Assembly (NCBI GenBank): GCA_964425485.1
Contig: CAYRML010000041.1
Location: forward strand, 1 to 13,234
DNA length: 13,234 bases
Source: CAYRML01 sp964425485
GTDB lineage: Bacteria; Bacillota; Dehalobacteriia; UBA4068
Direction of reading: 5' to 3'
Shown: piece by piece, positions 7,910-13,234 of the stretch
How the letters are laid out: each line of letters opens with the position of its first letter
Numbering within the stretch: position 1 is the first letter of the stretch
The notes under the pieces: model-generated
The model's input: only the letters and a program-made list of their open reading frames with translations
Database searches by the model: none
What the model was told of the DNA's origin: nothing
Translations under genes and position numbers: made by a program

Positions 7910-10201
7910 TATGACATCTCCTTTATTTATTTTATTCGGCATTTTGAACAGTTTCAGACGCAGAGCATTGCTGACTACAAAAACGGAACTAAAGCTCATG
8001 GCGGCGGCAGCGATCATGGGATTCAGCTGCCAGCCCCACAAATTATAAAAGAGCCCGGCCGCCACGGGTATGCCCACAATATTATAAAAGAAAGCCCAGA
8101 ATAGATTTTGTTTGATATTACGGATAACCGCTTTGCTGAGCGTGACAGAACCGGCGGCATCGGCCAAATCGCTTTTCATCAGCACAATATCGGCTGTTTC
8201 TATAGCGATGGAAGTACCTGCTCCAATGGCTATGCCGACATCGGCGGCGGCCAAAGCCGGGGCGTCGTTTATGCCGTCACCGACCATGCCGACTTTTTTA
8301 CCTTGATTTTGCAATTGACGGATGACCTTCTCCTTATCGGCCGGCAGCACCTCCGCTATGACTGTGTCTATGGCTAAGTTCTTTTGAATAGCTTTGGCCG
8401 TTTTTTCATGATCGCCGGTCAGCATAATAACTTCCATGCCCATGGATTTAAAGTTATCGATAGCATCTTTGCTGCTTGGTTTTAAAATGTCCGCTGCGGC
8501 GATGATGCCTAGCAGTTTTTCCTCTTCGGCAAAAAAGAGCGGTGTTTTGCTATCCTCGGCCAATCTTGTGGCCAGCTGCTCCTGCTCCTGCCAGGCTATA
8601 TTGTTTTTGTGCATAAAATTGCTGTTACCAGCCAATATTTTGCGGCCATTGATTATGGCTTCTATGCCTTCGCCGATAACGGTATTAAAGTCTGTAGCTT
8701 CATATAATTGCAAATTCTTTTCCATAGCCGCCTGCACGATGGCTTCGGCCAAAGGATGCTCCGACTGTTTTTCGATAGAGGCGGCAAGCCTTAGAAGTTC
8801 GTTTTGATTGAAATGAGAAGTGGACACTATGTCAGTTACCTGCGGTTTGCCTTCTGTAATCGTCCCGGTCTTATCCAAAACGATGCTGTTTAAATTGTGG
8901 GTGACTTCCAGGGCTTCCGCCGATTTTATGAGGATGCCGTTTTCCGCGCCTTTGCCCATACCGACCATGATAGCCGTAGGTGTGGCCAGTCCTAAAGCGC
9001 AAGGGCAGGATATAATCAAAACGGATATGGCCATATTGAGGGCAAATCCCGCGGGATAGCCCAATAGCAGCCAAATGACAGCAGCGGCAACGGCAACGGT
9101 GATAACCAAAGGCACGAAAATACCGCTGATTCTGTCCGCTAATTTGGCAATAGGCGCCTTGGAGGCTGCGGCCTCGGAAACCAGCCTGATAATTTGTGCC
9201 AGCATGGTATCATTACCCACTTGCAGGGCCTCAAATCGCAGGAAGCCATTCTTGTTGATGGTGGCGCCGATAACCTTATCGCCTTTTTGTTTGATGACAG
9301 GCATGCTCTCTCCGGTCAAGGCGGATTCATCGACTGTAGATATTCCTTCTGTCACCACACCGTCTACGGGGATGCTTTGGCCCGGTTTGACGCTGACTAT
9401 ATCACCGATCAGAACTTCATTGATAGGGATTTCTATCTCCCGGCCCTGTCTGAGAACCAAAGCCTTTTGCGGCGCTAATTTTATCAGAGAACTGATGGCG
9501 GATGTGGTTTTGCTTTTGGCCAGACTTTCAAAATATTTTCCCAAAGTGATCAGAGTCAGAATCATACCGGCCGACTCGAAATAAAGATCCATGGAATATT
9601 TTTCGACCATAGCCATATCATTATGGCCCAGGCCAAAGCCAATATTATAGATGGCGATTACCCCGTATACCAAAGCCGCGGCCGAGCCGATGGCAATTAG
9701 GGAATCCATGTTCGGAGCGGCTTTAAACAGTGATTTGAATCCATTTTCATAATATTTATTATTGATAAAAACGATAGGTATAACCAAAATAAATTGGCTG
9801 AAGGCAAAAATCAGCGCATTTTCGCCGCCATGGAAAAAGGCAGGCAAAGGCCAGCCGGCCATATGGCCCATGGCGATATAAAAAAGCGGAATCAGAAATA
9901 TAATGGAAATAAGCAGACGTAATTTTACTTTTTGGCTATCATCTTGGGCCGGATTGGCCGCAGGAGCGAGCGGATCAGCTTTTGTCTCTTCATTAAGAAA
10001 AGCATCATAACCGGCATTTTGCACAGCCTTGATAATTTGCTCTTCAGTAATAAGATCCTTCCTATAATCAACGGTCATATTGTTGGCCAGCAGATTGACA
10101 TTGATAGAATCGACGCCGGGTAGTTTGGATACAGCTTTCTCTATATGATTAACGCAGGCGGCGCAGCTCATCCCCTTGATCAGAAAGACTTTTTTAGACA
10201 T
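7703..10201 (-). CDS. copA: Cu(+)-exporting P-type ATPase CopA, fused in frame to a C-terminal CopZ domain
   Basis: This membrane pump (832 residues as read) exports Cu(I) using ATP. An N-terminal heavy-metal domain (3-68) has GMSCAAC (C13, C16). The ATPase core shows TGES (296-299), the CPC metal-site motif (399-401), DKTGT with phosphorylated-type D443, SEHPLA (H482), TGDH (595-598) and GDGINDAP (641-648). Y706-N707 and M735...S738-S739 in the last two spans fit the Cu(I) (P1B-1) subgroup. The ATPase should end near residue 753 (NALRLKLFK). Here the frame continues through 11 linker residues (MPNKINKGDVI), encoded by what looks like an old intergenic ribosome site, into a full CopZ domain (765-832) with GMSCGHC (C776, C779). 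The start is ATG 10201 with AAGGAGG just upstream. No CsoR, CopY or MerR-type regulator gene and no obvious operator are seen. Whether the fused form is the main product is unknown. Confidence 0.95.
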   Translation of the reverse strand: MSKKVFLIKGMSCAACVNHIEKAVSKLPGVDSINVNLLANNMTVDYRKDLITEEQIIKAVQNAGYDAFLNEETKADPLAPAANPAQDDSQKVKLRLLISIIFLIPLFYIAMGHMAGWPLPAFFHGGENALIFAFSQFILVIPIVFINNKYYENGFKSLFKAAPNMDSLIAIGSAAALVYGVIAIYNIGFGLGHNDMAMVEKYSMDLYFESAGMILTLITLGKYFESLAKSKTTSAISSLIKLAPQKALVLRQGREIEIPINEVLIGDIVSVKPGQSIPVDGVVTEGISTVDESALTGESMPVIKQKGDKVIGATINKNGFLRFEALQVGNDTMLAQIIRLVSEAAASKAPIAKLADRISGIFVPLVITVAVAAAVIWLLLGYPAGFALNMAISVLIISCPCALGLATPTAIMVGMGKGAENGILIKSAEALEVTHNLNSIVLDKTGTITEGKPQVTDIVSTSHFNQNELLRLAASIEKQSEHPLAEAIVQAAMEKNLQLYEATDFNTVIGEGIEAIINGRKILAGNSNFMHKNNIAWQEQEQLATRLAEDSKTPLFFAEEEKLLGIIAAADILKPSSKDAIDNFKSMGMEVIMLTGDHEKTAKAIQKNLAIDTVIAEVLPADKEKVIRQLQNQGKKVGMVGDGINDAPALAAADVGIAIGAGTSIAIETADIVLMKSDLADAAGSVTLSKAVIRNIKQNLFWAFFYNIVGIPVAAGLFYNLWGWQLNPMIAAAAMSFSSVFVVSNALRLKLFKMPNKINKGDVIMKKKMLIEGMSCGHCSAKVEQVLNSIAEITATVDLEQKTAHIEYQQDVADEILIKAVEEAGYQVISLK
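7918..7924 (-). promoter_or_regulatory. Internal ribosome binding site for copZ inside the copA frame
   Basis: Read on the minus strand, AAAGGAG (continuing GATG) lies eight bases before an ATG that opens a full CopZ domain. The same bases encode linker residues NKGD of the longer frame. The quality of this site, in a segment with no conserved protein sequence, suggests it is selected as a translation signal. Confidence 0.75.
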
Positions 10202-10253
10202 GGCTCCCTCCTTATAATTATTATTTCAGGCATATATATTTATTGACGGATTA

Positions 10254-10262
10254 TGGTATAAT
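10254..10262 (+). promoter_or_regulatory. Extended -10 promoter for the glycerophosphodiesterase gene
   Basis: TGGTATAAT is a perfect extended -10 element (TG-N-TATAAT). There is no good -35 at 17-18 bp spacing (the sequence there is ATATAT), which extended -10 promoters can tolerate. Transcription would begin about 6-9 bases downstream, near 10268-10271, which coincides with the ATG at 10271 and predicts a leaderless or nearly leaderless mRNA. Confidence 0.6.
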
Positions 10263-10270
10263 GGATAACG

Positions 10271-12055
10271 ATGAAAAGACTATTCTTTATTAATTATGTA
10301 CTCTTAAAAAACAATATATGGACTCTCATCACATTTGAGCTCTTGTATAAGGTTTTGGGCATTTTGCTTGTTATACCGGCTGCGGGAGGTCTTTTTAGTC
10401 TTGCTCGAAATCTTAGCGGTTATACTTATATAACTTCCGCCAACCTGTTAAGCTTTATTTTTTCTCCGGAGAGCTTGGTTTTCCTTCTTATCGCCGCCTT
10501 TTTGATTTCTATATACGTCTTATTTGAAGTCTTTACTTTTGTCGTGATTTTTGAAGCCAGTTATGTCGGCTATTTGATCAGCATGTGGCAGGCGGTAAGA
10601 AAAGCCATCAATAAGCTGAAGAAGATGATCTATCCGCAAAATTATATAATGATACTTTTCATGTTTGTTATCATACCGTTTTGCGGCTTTACGGCCATAT
10701 CAAGCCTTTTCATGACAATTTCCATGCCGGATTTTGTTATGGATTTTATAGAAACCAGAGCCTGGGCGGCGCTGATGTATGGCACGGCTTATGTTTTTGC
10801 CTGCTATTTTGCTGTTAAATGGATATTTGGCATCCAATTTTTCGTTTTGCGTGATTGCAGTAGCAAAGAGGCCAGACATCAAGCGCGCTTATTGGTCAAA
10901 GGCCGTAATTTGCAGGCTGTATTATATGGCGTATTTTATAATATTGTAATTTTTGCTCTGGGCTCTCTTTTGAGTTTTATCACTATTTCCGTGGTCAAGA
11001 TCATTTCTTCTGCTGGCCAAATCAGCATGCTTATATCGGCCGGCGGCGGCCTGATGCTGTTCGTTTATATAATCGTTGCTTGCTTGATGGTGCCATTGGC
11101 TTATTCTTTGGTGGCATCTTTATATTATTTGTTCTGTGAGAAAAAATCCTTCACACTGAATATACAAATTCGCAAAAAACCGTCTATCTCACTTTTTCGG
11201 CGTAATTTTATTCTCAGTGTCTTGGGTGTTTTGATCCTCTTATGCAGCTTTACTTTCAAGATGGTGGCGGAGGATCATGTATACGGGGATATAGACCTCA
11301 GCCCCCAGACCATGATTACTGCTCATCGGGGAAGTACGCGCAGCGCGCCGGAAAATACTTTGTCTGCCCTGGATTTCGCCATAAATTCTCAAGCCGACTA
11401 TGCGGAAATCGATGTGCAGGAAACAAAAGACGGTGTTATCATTCTTGCTCATGATGATAATTTCAAAAGAATCGCCGGCGTTAATAAAAATGTCTGGGAT
11501 CTTACCTATGCGGAAATCAGCCAATTTGATGTCGGCAAATGGTTCTCGCCTGAATTTGCCGGTGAAAGAGTAGCGACTTTGGATGAAGTCATCAAATATA
11601 CGGAAAACAAAATCAATCTCATCATAGAGATTAAAATCAGCGGTCATGAAAAAGATACAGTTGGCTATGTCTTGGATATAGTTAAAGAGAATGATGCCAT
11701 AAACAGATGCATAATAGCTTCTTTGGATTATGAGGTGCTGCAAAAGGCCAAGGCCTATAATTCTCAGGTCCGCACTTCTTATCTTTTGTCTTTGGCTGCC
11801 GGTGATATCTCTAATTTGCAGGCGGCCGATATCTTATGTGTAGAGGCAACCTTTATTACCAAAAAGATGGTGGACTCCGTGCATGCTTCCGGTAAAAAAA
11901 TCTATGCCTGGACGGTCAATTCCGAAGATACTATGAAAAGACTGATCAATTATGGCGTGGATAATATAGTGACAGATAATCCGCAGAAAGCGCGTGATTT
12001 GTCCCTGCAATTAACTAGCAATCCCATGTTCAGTTATTTATTCCGCTTCACCTAA
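10271..12055 (+). CDS. Glycerophosphodiester phosphodiesterase with N-terminal membrane domain
   Basis: A 594-residue membrane-anchored enzyme. Residues 1-330 form a polytopic domain with about seven spans, resembling the membrane domain found in Firmicute GDPD proteins. Residues 346-580 are a complete GDPD catalytic domain: HRG (352-354), PENT (360-363), metal-ligand acidic residues in AEIDVQ (E379, D381), HDDNFKR (H394), IIEIK (E453) and a C-terminal AWTVN...G-VDNIVTDNP. Such enzymes split glycerophosphodiesters into glycerol-3-phosphate and an alcohol. With the catalytic domain after the last span it probably faces outward, acting on lipid head groups or teichoic-type polymers; this is inference. 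The start must be ATG 10271, since a TAA at 10259-10261 closes the frame upstream, and no proper ribosome site precedes it. It is divergent from copA (69 bp) and ends at a long hairpin. Confidence 0.93.
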   Translation: MKRLFFINYVLLKNNIWTLITFELLYKVLGILLVIPAAGGLFSLARNLSGYTYITSANLLSFIFSPESLVFLLIAAFLISIYVLFEVFTFVVIFEASYVGYLISMWQAVRKAINKLKKMIYPQNYIMILFMFVIIPFCGFTAISSLFMTISMPDFVMDFIETRAWAALMYGTAYVFACYFAVKWIFGIQFFVLRDCSSKEARHQARLLVKGRNLQAVLYGVFYNIVIFALGSLLSFITISVVKIISSAGQISMLISAGGGLMLFVYIIVACLMVPLAYSLVASLYYLFCEKKSFTLNIQIRKKPSISLFRRNFILSVLGVLILLCSFTFKMVAEDHVYGDIDLSPQTMITAHRGSTRSAPENTLSALDFAINSQADYAEIDVQETKDGVIILAHDDNFKRIAGVNKNVWDLTYAEISQFDVGKWFSPEFAGERVATLDEVIKYTENKINLIIEIKISGHEKDTVGYVLDIVKENDAINRCIIASLDYEVLQKAKAYNSQVRTSYLLSLAAGDISNLQAADILCVEATFITKKMVDSVHASGKKIYAWTVNSEDTMKRLINYGVDNIVTDNPQKARDLSLQLTSNPMFSYLFRFT

Positions 12056-12061
12056 TAGCTT

Positions 12062-12115
12062 CGCTTAAAAAAGAAGAGCATCCCTTAAAAAAGGGATGCT
12101 CTTCTTTTTTAAGCG
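12062..12115. terminator. Very long perfect hairpin terminator after the GDPD gene
   Basis: A 25-bp perfect inverted repeat (12062-12086 with 12091-12115) surrounds an AAAA loop. The stem contains an A6 tract on the left and a T6 tract on the right around a G/C-containing core (GAAGAGCATCCC), so it fits a bidirectional Rho-independent terminator with an extra GC clamp outside the T tract. It starts 7 bp past the GDPD stop. Confidence 0.85.
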
Positions 12116-12119
12116 GCAG

Positions 12120-12147
12120 GTATAATCCTCACCAGCTGGCATAAACT
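12120..12147 (+). promoter_or_regulatory. Candidate sigma-E promoter of spoIIM
   Basis: GTATAAT (12120-12126) and CATAAACT (12140-12147) are separated by 13 bases. The -10 matches the sigma-E consensus CATACAMT at 7 of 8 positions and the -35 matches KMATATT at 5 of 7. It lies directly after the upstream terminator, with predicted start near 12154 and the spoIIM ribosome site at 12160. SpoIIM is sigma-E-controlled in B. subtilis, which supports the call. Confidence 0.6.
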
Positions 12148-12175
12148 TTAGCGAAAGCAAGGAGGGGATGCGGGT

Positions 12176-12802
12176 TTGGCTCAAGGATTGCTGGAAAAAA
12201 GCTTAGGGCATATTAAGGAACATTTTGCAGCCTGGATACTGCTTTTTTTAGTTTTTGCAGGCGGGCTCTTTATTGGTTTTAGCGCGCCACAGCATCTGGA
12301 AGCAGCGGAAATGAGTCAGATCGGAGTTTTTATTGATTCTCTGGTCAAAAATATCCCTGCCATGGAGATCAACAGCTTGGCGGAATTCAGAAATTCCCTC
12401 TTTTTCAATGGTGGCATAGCTTTAGGCATTTGGTTTTTGGGCGCTAGCGTAATAGGTTCCCCCTTAGCCATAGGACTTTTGTTTTATAAAGGATTTACGC
12501 TGGGATTTTCCATAGCTTTGCTTTTGACCAACAATGCTCTCAATGGTTTTATAATCATACTTCTGACTGTCATTCCGCAAAATATAATATTGATACCGGC
12601 ATTTTTATTGGCCACCTATTGGGCCTTATCCTTTGCTGGTTCCATGTTCCGCAAAAAAGAGGCGGGGGGCAATCTCTTTTTACCGGCCTTTGGCAGATAT
12701 TCTTGCTATTTTCTTTTGATATTGGCCGCTATAGCTGCCGCGGCATTATTGCAAGGCTTTTTAGGACCGTGGCTGTTAAAGACATTTTTAAATATTATTT
12801 GA
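12176..12802 (+). CDS. spoIIM: Stage II sporulation protein M
   Basis: SpoIIM is a polytopic mother-cell membrane protein. With SpoIID and SpoIIP it forms the machine that remodels peptidoglycan during engulfment of the forespore. The 208-residue product has family length and its conserved segments: ASVIGSPLAIGLLFYKGFTLGFSIA and VIPQNIILIPAFLLA, in about five hydrophobic spans, plus a C-terminal hydrophobic anchor. It starts at TTG 12176, preceded at eight bases by AGGAGGGG (12160-12167). The ATG at 12168 is in another frame and abuts the ribosome site. A sigma-E-like promoter lies upstream. It is 22 bp ahead of a small membrane-protein gene and then xerD, a neighbourhood seen in many spore-formers. 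Confidence 0.95.
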   Translation: MAQGLLEKSLGHIKEHFAAWILLFLVFAGGLFIGFSAPQHLEAAEMSQIGVFIDSLVKNIPAMEINSLAEFRNSLFFNGGIALGIWFLGASVIGSPLAIGLLFYKGFTLGFSIALLLTNNALNGFIIILLTVIPQNIILIPAFLLATYWALSFAGSMFRKKEAGGNLFLPAFGRYSCYFLLILAAIAAAALLQGFLGPWLLKTFLNII

Positions 12803-12824
12803 TTATATAAAAGGGGGAAGAAAG

Positions 12825-13082
12825 ATGATTTTTTTGGCTATGACAAAACCGAAAAAAAAATTATGGTTGCTTATCAAAATAGCATTAGTTATACTGTTGC
12901 TTGCCTTGGTTTTTCCATCTATGTATGCTAGCATGGTGGAGGTCAATGCCTTAGAACGCTTTAGCCAGGATCAAGGCACGGAGGAAGAATATCCGGGTGA
13001 ACCGATGCGCGTTGATGTCAATCCTACGGCTATGCAGACAGTATATGTGGATGAAATAGCGGATATTTTTTATGCTCAATAA
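12825..13082 (+). CDS. Small single-span membrane protein between spoIIM and xerD
   Basis: An 85-residue protein of unknown function. A basic N-terminus (TKPKKK) precedes one hydrophobic span (about residues 13-36, LWLLIKIALVILLLALVF...), which could be an uncleaved anchor or a signal peptide. An acidic extracytoplasmic tail of about 48 residues follows, with EEEYPGEPMRVDV and VYVDEIADIFYAQ. ATG 12825 has a purine-rich AAAGGGGGAAG (12810-12820) just upstream; an in-frame ATG at 12840 (MTKPKKK) is a weaker alternative. It is 22 bp after spoIIM and 18 bp before xerD. Bacillus has a small one-span protein of the DUF4227 type (YqzK) in the same slot before xerD, so a distant relative is possible. 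That rests on position and architecture only. Confidence 0.72.
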   Translation: MIFLAMTKPKKKLWLLIKIALVILLLALVFPSMYASMVEVNALERFSQDQGTEEEYPGEPMRVDVNPTAMQTVYVDEIADIFYAQ

Positions 13083-13100
13083 AGAGGGATAAGCGCCTTT

Positions 13101-13234
13101 TTGCAGAATGATTTTTCTATGGATAAGCAGAATCAATTAGAAAATAAGATAGAGCTTTTTCTGGACTACTTGCAAGTAGAACGTGGTTTGGCGGACAACA
13201 CCATCACCAGCTATCGTTTTGATTTGCGAGCTTT
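13101..13234 (+). CDS. xerD: Tyrosine recombinase XerD, N-terminal fragment cut by window end
   Basis: Only about 44 codons are present. The segment ELFLDYLQVERGLADNTITSYRFDLRA is the typical opening helix of the SAM-like core-binding domain of XerC/XerD recombinases, which resolve chromosome dimers at dif with FtsK. XerD is preferred over XerC because of the spoIIM - small gene - xerD neighbourhood; the catalytic domain lies outside the window. The start is uncertain. TTG 13101 has GAGGG (13084-13088) about 12 bases upstream, while ATG 13119 (MDKQNQLENK) gives a more usual N-terminal length but lacks a ribosome site. The frame is closed upstream by the preceding gene's stop at 13080-13082. 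Confidence 0.85.
   Translation, partial: MQNDFSMDKQNQLENKIELFLDYLQVERGLADNTITSYRFDLRA

Noticed and set aside
7815..9584. Several open frames on the + strand opposite copA, up to about 169 codons
   Set aside because: They lie wholly antisense to a well-supported P-type ATPase, lack family motifs and appear to be shadow frames.
10202..10240. Promoter for copA on the minus strand (TGAAATAAT-like element)
   Set aside because: The start it predicts would leave almost no leader before the ribosome site, and no -35 fits; too weak to list.
10243..10262. TTGACG followed by TATAAT as a classical sigma-A promoter
   Set aside because: The two hexamers are only 8 bp apart, far from 16-18 bp. The TATAAT is kept only as part of an extended -10 element.
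12168..12175. ATG 12168 as spoIIM start
   Set aside because: Wrong frame and directly against the AGGAGGGG site; TTG 12176 has correct spacing and frame.
1..13234. CRISPR arrays, insertion sequences, tRNA/rRNA genes, prophage parts
   Set aside because: No spaced direct repeats, transposase motifs, cloverleaf sequence or phage genes were recognised. The XerD fragment fits the housekeeping recombinase by context.

Overview
The window reads as chromosome of an endospore-forming Firmicute, most like the Clostridia/Negativicutes side of the phylum. The reasons are two sporulation genes (spoIVA, spoIIM), housekeeping synteny S1 - membrane protein - DUF512 protein - der - plsY - gpsA - spoIVA, the spoIIM - small gene - xerD arrangement, strong Shine-Dalgarno sequences, frequent TTG/GTG starts, and moderate-to-low GC by eye. 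The lineage is inferred from gene order and codon style; no rRNA or clade-specific marker is present.

Left part (1-6029, all + strand): the 3' part of an S1-domain protein ends at a clear intrinsic terminator. A compact run follows: a polytopic membrane protein, a PDZ/radical-SAM-like DUF512 protein, the double GTPase Der, the acyl-phosphate:glycerol-3-phosphate acyltransferase PlsY (TTG start) and the glycerol-3-phosphate dehydrogenase GpsA. The last two are 18 bp apart and carry out consecutive steps: GpsA makes glycerol-3-phosphate and PlsY acylates it. A perfect 13-bp terminator hairpin closes the run.

Middle (6152-10201): spoIVA (+), the spore-coat basement-layer ATPase, converges on a copper-exporting P-type ATPase gene (-), and both share one bidirectional terminator. 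The ATPase frame runs without a stop into a complete CopZ-like metallochaperone that keeps its own Shine-Dalgarno and start codon. One locus could therefore yield both a CopA-CopZ fusion and free CopZ. No copper regulator gene is present in the window.

Right part (10271-13234, + strand): a glycerophosphodiester phosphodiesterase with a large N-terminal membrane domain has an extended -10 promoter so close to its ATG that the mRNA is predicted to be leaderless. It ends at an exceptionally long perfect hairpin (25-bp stem). After it come a good sigma-E-like promoter, spoIIM, a small single-span membrane protein and the start of xerD, cut by the window edge.

The content is largely core genome. 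I found no CRISPR, transposon, phage, tRNA or rRNA. No gene-free stretch exceeds 300 bp. The most distinctive points are the CopA-CopZ in-frame junction, the putative leaderless gene and the spoIIM promoter.
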